9,160 bases of DNA, taken from the NCBI GenBank assembly GCA_963808455.1, contig CAWEHT010000210.1, forward strand, positions 1-9,160. The letters run 5' to 3'. Below are positions 1-6,527 of the stretch, piece by piece. The translations under genes and the position numbers were made by a program. Numbering within the stretch: position 1 is the stretch's first letter; every line of letters starts with the position of its first letter. Under the pieces are notes generated by a model. That model was not told the origin of the DNA, did not search any database, and was given only the letters and a program-made list of their open reading frames with translations. The DNA is from CAWEHT01 sp963808455 (GTDB taxonomy: Bacteria; Chloroflexota; Anaerolineae; CG2-30-64-16).

Positions 1-2
1 GC

Positions 3-1382
3 AACTACGCGCTGATGTCCACCAGCCCGGCCATCGGCGCTGGGATTGCGCCCGCGCCTTTCCCCACCGACGAAGCCGGTAACCCGGTGCCCTCGGCGAA
101 CGGCGTGGACATCGGCGCCTACGAGTACGGCTCGCAGGCCAGCCCCACTGCCGCGCCGACCGCAGAGCGCACCGCGACGAGGGCGCCGACTTCAGCGCCT
201 ACCACGACGCCCGTGCCGACGGCGGCGCCGACTTCGGCGCCCGCCTCAGGCAACCTGCTGCAGAATGGTTCCTTCGAGTCCGGGACCAGTCCCTGGTCTC
301 TCCAGGTTAACTCGCCGGCCAGCGCCAGCTTGAGCCAGGACACCACGGCTCATGCCTCGGATGGCGGCGTTGCTTCGGCCAAAGTCAGCATTACAGCCGA
401 CGATACCAACAACCCTTACTATGTTCAGCTGCGCCAGACCGGCCTGACCGCCTGCTCTGGGTGTTCCTACCAGCTCAGCTTCTGGGCCGAGGCCGCGGCC
501 AGCCGTCCACTCGAGACGGTGGTCCAGGGGCTGAATAGCCCGTATACCCTGTACTTCGACCAGTCTCTAACAGTTGGTACTTCGTGGCAGAAGTACACCT
601 ATACGGTCAAGCCGGGCGCCTCCGATACTGTGTTCGTAGGGTTTGATCTCGGCGCAAGCACTTCCACGATTTGGATCGACGGCGCGTCCCTTACAAACCA
701 ATCGACGCCAGCTGCTCCGCCCGCGCCGACATCCACGCCGACTGCGGCCCCAACGGCCACGCCCGCGCCGGCATCCACGCCGACCGCGGCCCCAACGGCC
801 GCGCCGACATCCACGCCGACCGCGGCCCCAACAGCCGCGCCGGCGCCCAGTAACCTGCTGCAGAACGGGACCTTCGATACCTCGATATCGCCCTGGACGC
901 TGCAAATCTACTCGCCCGCTGCCGGCACGTTGGCCTGGGACGGTACCACCGGAGACCCAACAGCCGGATCGGCCAAGGTCAACGTCACTACGGCTGACTC
1001 GAACGACCCGTACTACGCCCAGTTCAGGCAGACGGGCCTCAGCCTCGCGGCCGGCCAACGCTACCAGGTCACCTTCTGGGCCAAGGCATCGCAGGCACGC
1101 ACCATCGGGGCTGTCGTGCAGTCGCAGAGCAGCCCATACACGCTCTATGCCGACCAGACTTTCTCGGTGGGCACGTCGTGGCAGCAATTCGCGTTCGCCG
1201 TATCCAGCAGCCAATCCACGACGGGATTCCTTGCCTTCAACCTTGCGGGGAGCAGCGGGACGGTCTGGATCGACACGGTGTCGGTGGCGCCGGCATCGGT
1301 TTCCTCGCCCGCGCTGAATCAGGCGGTTGTGTTCCTGCCCGCAGTCATGTTGGCGGGCGATGGAGCTACGCTCCGTCGCTAA
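3..1382 (+). CDS. Secreted choice-of-anchor Q-type protein with two CBM4/9-like domains (3' part)
   Basis: The gene starts before the window: the frame is open from position 3 and reads NYALM before the first ATG at 15. The first ~40 residues (SPAIGAG ... DIGAYEYG) match the end of right-handed beta-helix proteins of the choice-of-anchor Q type. An Ala/Pro/Thr linker follows (about 135-250), then a jelly-roll-like domain from 252 starting NLLQNGSFE and ending IWIDGASL. A second low-complexity linker (711-850) leads to a paralogous domain from 852 (NLLQNGTFD ... VWIDTVSV). Both domains look like CBM_4_9 carbohydrate-binding modules. The tail contains FLPAVML, similar to the short hydrophobic C-terminal ends common in secreted Chloroflexota proteins. 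A cell-surface or secreted polysaccharide-binding role is inferred; no catalytic domain is visible here. The stop is TAA at 1380-1382. Confidence 0.8.
   Translation, partial: NYALMSTSPAIGAGIAPAPFPTDEAGNPVPSANGVDIGAYEYGSQASPTAAPTAERTATRAPTSAPTTTPVPTAAPTSAPASGNLLQNGSFESGTSPWSLQVNSPASASLSQDTTAHASDGGVASAKVSITADDTNNPYYVQLRQTGLTACSGCSYQLSFWAEAAASRPLETVVQGLNSPYTLYFDQSLTVGTSWQKYTYTVKPGASDTVFVGFDLGASTSTIWIDGASLTNQSTPAAPPAPTSTPTAAPTATPAPASTPTAAPTAAPTSTPTAAPTAAPAPSNLLQNGTFDTSISPWTLQIYSPAAGTLAWDGTTGDPTAGSAKVNVTTADSNDPYYAQFRQTGLSLAAGQRYQVTFWAKASQARTIGAVVQSQSSPYTLYADQTFSVGTSWQQFAFAVSSSQSTTGFLAFNLAGSSGTVWIDTVSVAPASVSSPALNQAVVFLPAVMLAGDGATLRR
723..836 (+). repeat. Minisatellite encoding the Ala/Pro/Thr linker
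   Basis: Three near-identical tandem units lie at 723-764 (42 nt), 765-800 (36 nt) and 801-836 (36 nt). Each starts GCGCCG(A/G)CATCCACGCCG and encodes APTSTPTAAPTA-like residues. The first unit has 6 extra bases, so the frame is kept. This is the inter-domain linker of the secreted protein; the copy number is likely to vary. Confidence 0.8.
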
Positions 1383-1395
1383 GCGCCTGGAATTG

Positions 1396-1431
1396 CCGCG
1401 TCAAGGACGCCGCCCGGTCTCCTTGACGCGG
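1396..1431. terminator. Perfect 12-bp hairpin after the CBM protein
   Basis: CCGCGTCAAGGA (1396-1407) is the exact reverse complement of TCCTTGACGCGG (1420-1431), with a 12-nt loop. It lies 14 bp after the stop of the upstream gene, in the gap between two convergent genes. No T-run follows on either strand, so it is not a textbook intrinsic terminator. It may still block transcription or protect 3' ends. Confidence 0.5.
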
Positions 1432-1494
1432 GGTTCGGACCCCAGCGCGCCGGCCAAGCCCCCGACACCGCCGGGGCGGACGTGGAGCCAGATG

Positions 1495-1527
1495 TAAGGG
1501 GGCGGCCCATGAGGAGCTGCCCCCTTA
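1495..1527. terminator. G/C-rich hairpin between convergent genes, possible bidirectional terminator
   Basis: TAAGGGGGCGGC (1495-1506) pairs with GCTGCCCCCTTA (1516-1527) over 12 positions, one of them G-T, with a 9-nt loop. On the plus strand it is followed by TGTATT, which is only moderately T-rich. It lies 41 bp past the stop of the minus-strand PPC-like gene, so it could end both convergent transcripts. Confidence 0.5.
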
Positions 1528-1567
1528 TGTATTCCTGGAGTGCTCAGGGCTCGCGGTTTCCGGGTGG

Positions 1568-2572
1568 TTAGCCTCCAAAGCTGACCCCGCTGCCGGTGAT
1601 GCGGAGGTTATAGCCCCCGGGCGTCGCGCTCTGTGCTACCGGCACATAGTAGGTGCCGCGTGTGTTGAAGCTGCCTGACCACAGCAGATCATTGGCATTG
1701 TACGGGTTCGCCGATCCGGCACCCACGGGAGTCACACCCTGGCCTGCTTGCATCGTCTGCAGATTGGCCGGGGTCCACACAGCGAAGCTGGCCGTGGTGC
1801 TCGGATAGACTTGCAGGTTGATCGTGACCTGCGAGCCGTCTCCAGCGTACTGAAAAGCATACCAGGTGGTCGACCCTGGCGTGGTCGTCACCCAGCCCAG
1901 GGAGCCGTCGATGGCGGCGTCGGGACCCGCCCCGGAAGCCGCTGTGCCGGTCACCGGCGCCGATACGCCGGGCGTGGTTGTGCTGGTCACCGGCGCCGAT
2001 ACGCCAGGCGCAGCGCCGGCCGGAGACGGGGCAGCGACAGCATTCGGGGCGGGGGCAACCGTGGCGGCTGCTGCCGAAAATGGCATCGGCTGGCCGGCGC
2101 CGTACACGCCACTTCCCGCGACCTTGAGTTGGAGGCTGCCGGATGTCAGCGGGTTTTGATCGACGACGACGTAATACGTGGCCGGCAGGTTGAAGCTGCC
2201 ACTCCAAACCTGGTCAGGGTTGCTGGTTGAGCTGTTGACGGTGCCCGCCCCGACAGGGGTCACTGCCTGATTCATCGACCGCGCTTGCACATTTGCGGGA
2301 GTCCAGACGGTGAATTGGGTCAAGAACCTTCTGTGCCCGGGCCATTGGAAATTGCCGCCCATATCGACGTAGATCTGCGAGCCATCGCCGGCGTAGCTGA
2401 AGGCAAACCACAGTTCGCCGCCCGCCGGGATGCTGACGGTGCCTGCCGGTACCGTGAAGGCCGTCTCGGGCCCGGTGCCCGGCGCCTCGGCCGCCAGGAC
2501 CTGTCCCGTGTTCACCAGAAGGGCGCCGGCCACGAGGAAGGCGCCGGCTAACTCGAATAGCTTGCGTAACAT
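1568..2572 (-). CDS. Secreted protein with two PPC-like beta domains
   Basis: The product is 334 residues. Residues 1-28 form a signal peptide (MLRKLFELAGAFLVAGALLV... ending near QVLAAEA). Two homologous domains follow, at about 36-160 and 221-334. Both share the pattern W(F/Y)AF.YAGDGSQ, then F.VWTPAN(V/L)Q, VTPVGAG, (V/L)WSGSFN, TYYV, and end G(S/Y).L(K/R)(V/I).GSGV. This resembles the bacterial pre-peptidase C-terminal (PPC) fold of secreted proteins, but no enzymatic domain is present. The linker (about 161-220) is Ala/Pro/Val/Thr-rich. The ATG at 2572 is backed by a Shine-Dalgarno AGGGAG (plus-strand CTCCCT at 2580-2585) 7 nt upstream. It lies 51 bp downstream of the propeller gene on the same strand, so co-transcription is likely. 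The exact function is unknown. Confidence 0.8.
   Translation of the reverse strand: MLRKLFELAGAFLVAGALLVNTGQVLAAEAPGTGPETAFTVPAGTVSIPAGGELWFAFSYAGDGSQIYVDMGGNFQWPGHRRFLTQFTVWTPANVQARSMNQAVTPVGAGTVNSSTSNPDQVWSGSFNLPATYYVVVDQNPLTSGSLQLKVAGSGVYGAGQPMPFSAAAATVAPAPNAVAAPSPAGAAPGVSAPVTSTTTPGVSAPVTGTAASGAGPDAAIDGSLGWVTTTPGSTTWYAFQYAGDGSQVTINLQVYPSTTASFAVWTPANLQTMQAGQGVTPVGAGSANPYNANDLLWSGSFNTRGTYYVPVAQSATPGGYNLRITGSGVSFGG
1949..2005 (-). repeat. 21-bp direct repeat in the linker of the PPC-like protein
   Basis: GGTCACCGGCGCCGATACGCC occurs exactly at 1949-1969 and again at 1985-2005, a 36-bp period. It encodes the duplicated PGVSAPVT linker motif. The period is a multiple of three, so copy changes keep the frame. 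Confidence 0.75.
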
Positions 2573-2623
2573 TTCAATACTCCCTACTCAACGCCGCTTG
2601 GTGGCTGCCTCTTTCCCGCCGTG

Positions 2624-4632
2624 TCACGGCCCTGCCGCCGGCGCTCGAAAGAAGCCCGCCTCGGTGGCCACGTACAGCCACCGGCCGTCTGCCGACAACG
2701 CCATCCCATTCACGCTGACAGGTGCCGGCCCGATGGGCTGCCAGTGGTTACCGGCGTCCCGGCTGGCAAAAACCCCGCGGTACTTCGTGCCGGCGTACAC
2801 GACGCCGCGCGGGCCGGCAAACAGGAGGGCCGTTACCGTGATGTCGTCCAGGCCCTGGCCCAGCCGCTGCCAGCTTGACCCGCCGTCGTGGCTGCGATAA
2901 AGGCCATCCGTCGCGCCCGCGTAGACATCATTGCCACCCGCGGGGTCCAGCGCGATGGCGAACACGGTTTGGCCGGCGAGCTCGGGGCCGACGGGCTGCC
3001 AGCTGGAGGCGCCATCCAGGCTGCGAAAGAAGCCCTCGGTGCCCCCGGCGTATAAGGTGCCGGGATACGCGCCATCGAGTGCCAGCGAGATCACCTGGGT
3101 TGAAAAATCCATGCCCGTCCAGCGCGACCTCCAGCTCACCCCACCATCCCGGCTCTCGTATATGCGCTCGTAGGGCGCGCGCACGTAAAGATGCCGGGGG
3201 TCTCGCGGGTGCAACGGCCAGAGCGGGCGCCCCGCGGCCGGACCAACCTGTGGCAACCCAATGCAGGCCGCCGTCGTCGCTTGCGTAGATGCCGCTGGCG
3301 TCGAGTCCGGCGTATACGAGCAGCGGCCGGGACGGGCCTCCGGGGGCCAGGGCCACGACCGCGTCGGATGGTAGCCCCGAGCGGCAAGGCTGCCAATGAT
3401 CGCCCTGATCCGTAGAAGCGTAGAGGCCGTCCTCGTCGCCCAGGAAAAGCGTGCCATCGCCAGCTACCAGCAGCGCATGTACCGCCACTCTGCCTGGGCC
3501 GGCGGGCATGGCGCGCCACGTCAGGCCGCCGTCGGTGCTCAGGTACAAACCGCGATCCGTGCCGGCATAGACGCGGTCCGGTTGTCCTCTGCATCCCGCG
3601 ACGGCAGACAGAAGGCCCCCGCGGCCGAGGCCCGTTCCCCAAAGCTGCCACGCTCCGGTGGCCGGGTCGCGCCGATAGAAGTGCCCGTCACCCGTGCCGG
3701 CGAGGAGCACGCCCGGCGACGAGCCATCATCGCCCTGCGGCCCTATCGGCGCGCTGTGCTGACCCACCGGAAGGCCAGGCAGCAGCCTGGCGGCCGGGCG
3801 GGGAGGGGCTAACGCCGCGAACACGTCGACACGTCCCGGAACCTGCGTTGCCGCCTGTTGCCAGGTCGCCCCGCCATCGGACGACGCGTACAGGCCGGAG
3901 CGCGTGCGGGCGACGGCCTGGCCGCCGCCGTCGCCGAAGGCCAGCTCGGCCACGAAGCCCAGCCCGAGCTCGGGCACAGGTTGCCAGCTGCCCCCATCGT
4001 TGGCGCTGCGGAACAGCCCGGAGCCACCGGTGCCGGCCAGCAAGAGGTTGCCTTGCGGGGCAGCCGCCAGCGCCAGGACGGTGTCTGTGCCCGGCAGGGG
4101 CGAGAGTTGGCTCCAGGAAATCCCCGGCTTGCCCGTCGTGCCGCGGTAGATGGCAGCGCCGGCGCCCGCCGCCAGCACGCGGCCAGCCCGATCGTGGTGC
4201 GAGCGCGTAGATGGTGAGGGCAGGGACCTGGGCCACCGGCTGCCAGGTGGTGCCATGATCGGCGGAGAGATAGAGGCCATCCGTGGCGCCGACAAACATC
4301 GGCCCTTGCGGATCGGCGGGCGGGAGGATCGCGTAGATTGCCTGATCTGCCAGGATGCCGCCGGCCGGGCGGCCGGTTGTCCCGCCATCAGCGCTGATCC
4401 ATAGGCCGTCGGGGCCGGCTGTGCCTACGTACAGGGTGCCCGTGTGGTATGGGTCACAGGCGATGGCTGTGACCGCCGTGTGCGGCAACAGGCCGTCGTC
4501 CAAACCCTGCCACGCGGGTTCTGCCGGCACAGCGGATGGCTGAGGGCGCGCGAAGAGAACGAAGAGACCGGCGCCTGCGAGAGGCAGCAGCGCTGCGATA
4601 AGAACGGGAAGGCGAAACCGGCGTGCGATCAC
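2624..4632 (-). CDS. Membrane-anchored Ycf48/BNR-type beta-propeller protein, split by two frameshifts
   Basis: One gene is spread over three minus-strand frames. Frame 1 runs from the start to about 4195, frame 2 to about 3206, and frame 3 to TGA at 2624-2626. Skipping one base near 4194 gives YALAPDRAGRVLAAG; skipping one near 3206 gives LAVAPRDPRHLYVRA. The repaired product is about 668 residues. The N-terminus (ARRFRLPVLIAALLPLAG...) is a signal anchor. Then come 14 repeats of the form (L/V)YAGT.DGLY.S.DGG.TW, the Asp-box-like unit of Ycf48/Hcf136 and BNR proteins. Fourteen blades would fit two seven-bladed propellers, most likely a periplasmic or extracytoplasmic scaffold; there is no sign of sialidase catalysis. 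The start is uncertain: GTG at 4632 gives a classic signal anchor, while the frame extends to a TTG at 4680; neither has a clear ribosome site. Confidence 0.75.
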
Positions 4633-4652
4633 GCCGACAATGTAACATAAGA

Positions 4653-4670
4653 TGCTTGCCCCGGCAAGCA
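4653..4670. promoter_or_regulatory. Perfect 8-2-8 palindrome upstream of the propeller gene
   Basis: TGCTTGCC (4653-4660) and GGCAAGCA (4663-4670) are exact reverse complements around a 2-bp centre. If the propeller gene starts at GTG 4632, this lies about 20 bp upstream of it, where a dimeric repressor could bind. If the TTG at 4680 is the start, the palindrome is inside the coding region. No regulator can be assigned. Confidence 0.35.
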
Positions 4671-4680
4671 CCTGTCCCAA

Positions 4681-4915
4681 ATGCGGCCCATTGCCTGGCC
4701 CAGGTAAGCGTCGCGAGTGCTCAGGCTGACGGATCGGGGCCCCAATGCCTGGTGCAAGTGCAGGGAAGGCCCTCAGTAGCAGCTTTTGTCATGCTGACCG
4801 CAGTGCAAAGCCCGGGTGGGCGACACAACCAGCGCCGCGGCGGGACGCCAGCGACGAAGTCCCCGCAGGGGGAGCATCCGTCTTGGTGTCACCGAAAGGG
4901 CTCCCTGTTTCCGTA
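4681..4915. other. Intergenic stretch between arsC and the propeller gene
   Basis: This 235-bp GC-rich stretch holds no convincing gene on either strand; open frames here have low-complexity Arg/Pro/Gly composition typical of antisense shadows. No strong terminator with a T-run follows the arsC stop. Only short weak inverted repeats are visible. Confidence 0.4.
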
Positions 4916-5382
4916 CTACGCCTGCGCGGGCAAATCGAGAGCGCCCTCGCCGGCAGAGAGCCCCAGGTCGCGCAGCCACGCCCGGACCCGTCCTCCGATC
5001 TGGTCCCTTATCTCCCGGAACTTCGCTATCCTCTCCGCTTCGGAGCCCTCGAAGGCGGCAGGGTCCTCGAAAGGCCAGGACAGGCGCGTGACGACGCCCG
5101 GGAAGATCGGGCAACTGGCTTCAGCCCGCGCGCAGACCGTGATCACGTAGCCGAAGTGCTGCCGAAAGAGGAACTGGCCCACATCCTTCGAGTAGTGGTC
5201 GCTGAGGTCGAACCCGATCTCTTCCATCACGCGGCAGCGTAAGAGGGTTGATGGGCCGCGGCTCCAACCCCGCGCGAAGACCTCGAAGTGGTCGCCTGCA
5301 TAACGGCGCAAGAAGGCTTCGGCCATCTGGCTACGCCTGCCGAATTGCCGGTGCAAAGGAACAGGACCCTGATCTTCTCCAC
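4916..5382 (-). CDS. arsC: Arsenate reductase, thioredoxin-dependent LMW-phosphatase type (frameshifted)
   Basis: The enzyme reduces arsenate to arsenite with a P-loop Cys and a Cys relay. A GTG at 5382, 8 nt after AAGGGAG, starts VEKIRVLFLCTGNSA, which contains the CX5R phosphate loop. The frame then needs three repairs: near 5336-5337 (two extra or one missing base) to give NSARSQMAEAFLRRYAG; near 5274 (one missing) to give FSAGLEPRPINPLT; and near 5233 (one extra) to give LRVMEEIGFDLS. Further motifs are VITVCARAEASCPIFPG, with two Cys seven residues apart like the redox pair of thioredoxin-coupled ArsC, and WPFEDPAAFEG with the general-acid Asp. The repaired length is about 155 residues, normal for the family. 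A continuous frame from ATG 5485 to the TAG at 4916 exists only because the indels compensate. Divergent from an ArsR-family gene. Confidence 0.75.
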
Positions 5383-5485
5383 GCTTGTGTCTCCCTTGTT
5401 CGCCCAGCCTGGCGTTCACGATGGCTTCGGCCAGCTGCGAACGACAGGAATTGCCCGTACACAAAAAGAGGACCTCTTTAGGCAT
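5383..5485 (-). pseudogene. arsC: N-terminal stub of a second arsenate reductase
   Basis: From ATG 5485 the frame reads MPKEVLFLCTGNSCRSQ and then LAEAIVNARLGEQ, a textbook ArsC N-terminus with its CX5R loop (CTGNSCR). After about 31 residues homology ends and the sequence enters the ribosome site and start of a second, nearly complete arsC. The start has a strong ribosome site (AGGAGG, with a further GGAGG closer to the ATG). The rest of this copy is missing, so a tandem pair has probably lost the material between the two N-termini. Alternatively the assembly dropped it. Confidence 0.6.
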
Positions 5486-5519
5486 TGCCTCCGCTCCTCC
5501 TGATCCGGATCGCCACCAT

Positions 5520-5549
5520 CCTATAGCCGGAGAATTAAAAGCCGGTTAA
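5520..5549 (-). promoter_or_regulatory. Possible promoter for arsC
   Basis: On the minus strand TTAACC (5549-5544) and TATAGG (5525-5520) are 18 bp apart, each matching the sigma70 consensus at four of six positions. They lie 35-64 bp upstream of the ATG at 5485. This is a weak match and should be read as a candidate only. Confidence 0.3.
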
Positions 5550-5590
5550 CACAGAATTCAGGCTTCTTCACAATCTGGGAGGCGTCCTAC

Positions 5591-5620
5591 TTGACAGTGC
5601 CGGCCTTCCCACGCAATATT
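5591..5620 (+). promoter_or_regulatory. Sigma70-like promoter of the arsR-rhodanese operon
   Basis: A perfect -35 box TTGACA (5591-5596) is followed after 18 bp by AATATT (5615-5620; four of six matches to TATAAT). The predicted start of transcription is about 5627, inside the inverted repeat that follows. This argues that translation starts at ATG 5653 and not at the TTG at 5632. Confidence 0.55.
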
Positions 5621-5638
5621 CAAGAACATTATTGAATA
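5617..5638. promoter_or_regulatory. ArsR-type operator: TATTCAA-N8-TTGAATA
   Basis: TATTCAA (5617-5623) and TTGAATA (5632-5638) are exact inverted repeats separated by 8 bp. The site overlaps the -10 box and the predicted transcription start, the usual place for ArsR/SmtB repressors, whose operators are commonly AT-rich imperfect palindromes. Autorepression by the downstream gene is inferred. Confidence 0.55.
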
Positions 5639-5652
5639 GTGAGCGTGAGGCG

Positions 5653-6312
5653 ATGCAAGACAAACGATATGCCAAGGATAGGCTGTTCGGCCTGTTTGCC
5701 CAACTGGTCAGCGTGCTGGCCAATCCGCACCGCCTGGAGCTGTTGGACCTTCTGGCGCAAGCCCCGCGGACGGTGGAGGGCCTAGCACGCGAGGCCGGCA
5801 TGAGCGTCGCGAATACCTCGCAGCACTTACAGCGGCTGAAAGCCGCCATGCTGGTGACCGGCGAACGCGAAGGACTGTATGTTCGCTACCGTTTGGCGAG
5901 TCCGGCGGTGGCGCGCCTGTGGCTTGAGCTCCGCAGGGTAGCGGAGCAGCAACTGGGCGAGGTCGAACAGGCCTTGGACGCGTACCGCGACCGGCGATAC
6001 GAGTTCGAGAGCGTCTCGATCGACCAGTTGCGGGAGCGACAGAGCCACGGAGAGGCGATCTTGCTCGACGTCCGTCCCACTGCCGAGTACGCAGCCGGAC
6101 ACCTGCCGGGGGCCATCTCGATACCCCTGGATGAACTGGAGGGTCGCCTGAGCGAGCTGCCGGCGGACAAACACATCATCGCCTACTGTCGCGGTCCCTT
6201 CTGCGTGCTGGCCGACGAGGCCGTAGCGTTGCTGGCCGAGCGGGGATGGGCGGTCGCGCGCCTGGACGAGGGCATCCTGGAGTGGCAATCGGCCGGCTAC
6301 GCGCTGGCCTGA
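5653..6312 (+). CDS. ArsR-family repressor fused to a C-terminal rhodanese domain
   Basis: The product is 219 residues from ATG 5653; GAGG lies only 2 nt before it, and a TTG at 5632 would add 7 residues but sits inside the operator. Residues ~17-85 form a winged helix-turn-helix (ANPHRLELLDLLAQ; recognition helix around SVANTSQHLQRLK). After an alpha-helical connector (~95-115), residues ~124-215 form a rhodanese domain: ILLDVRPTAEYAAGHLPGA, then IIAYCRGPFC with Cys179 in the expected catalytic position and Cys184 nearby. These are the only two cysteines; the classic ELCVC metal site of ArsR is absent. ArsR-rhodanese fusions are a known architecture. The gene heads an apparent operon with a second rhodanese stub and an MFS transporter. 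It probably represses its own operon and releases DNA on a thiol-reactive or sulfur signal (inference). Confidence 0.85.
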   Translation: MQDKRYAKDRLFGLFAQLVSVLANPHRLELLDLLAQAPRTVEGLAREAGMSVANTSQHLQRLKAAMLVTGEREGLYVRYRLASPAVARLWLELRRVAEQQLGEVEQALDAYRDRRYEFESVSIDQLRERQSHGEAILLDVRPTAEYAAGHLPGAISIPLDELEGRLSELPADKHIIAYCRGPFCVLADEAVALLAERGWAVARLDEGILEWQSAGYALA

Positions 6313-6356
6313 CCGGCCCTCATGTGCCAGCCTGTGGTCTGCTCAGGAGCCTTGCC

Positions 6357-6509
6357 ATGACACGAAATATCATCACAGTCGAAGAACTGCAAGAGATGCT
6401 GGGCGCGCGGCAACCCGTCACTGTGCTGGATGTCCGCCCGGCCGGCGAGCCGCCGCAAGGCGATCCCACGGGCTTCGAGGCCGGGGCCAACCGGTGCGCG
6501 GCAGGCTAA
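6357..6509 (+). pseudogene. Truncated stand-alone rhodanese (50 codons)
   Basis: ATG 6357 is preceded by CAGGAG (6343-6348), so translation is likely. The N-terminal ~34 residues (IITVEELQEMLGARQPVTVLDVRPAGE) are the beginning of a rhodanese domain. The expected HIPGA-like segment and the rest of the ~100-residue domain are missing; the frame reads PPQGDPTGFEAGANRCAAG and stops at TAA 6507-6509. It is inactive as written, either through an internal deletion or sequence errors. It follows the ArsR-rhodanese gene by 44 bp and precedes the transporter by 18 bp, so all three probably share a transcript. Confidence 0.55.
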
Positions 6510-6527
6510 GCGAAGGGCGGGAGCATC

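Noticed and set aside
723..836. CRISPR-like repeat array
   Set aside because: Units are contiguous without spacers and lie in frame within a protein linker.
567..1214. 215-codon minus-strand frame antisense to the CBM protein
   Set aside because: Rich in RGRRG repeats that simply mirror the Ala/Pro/Thr linker minisatellite.
4773..5114. 113-codon minus-strand frame overlapping the end of arsC
   Set aside because: Arg/Gly/Pro-rich shadow of arsC and intergenic DNA.
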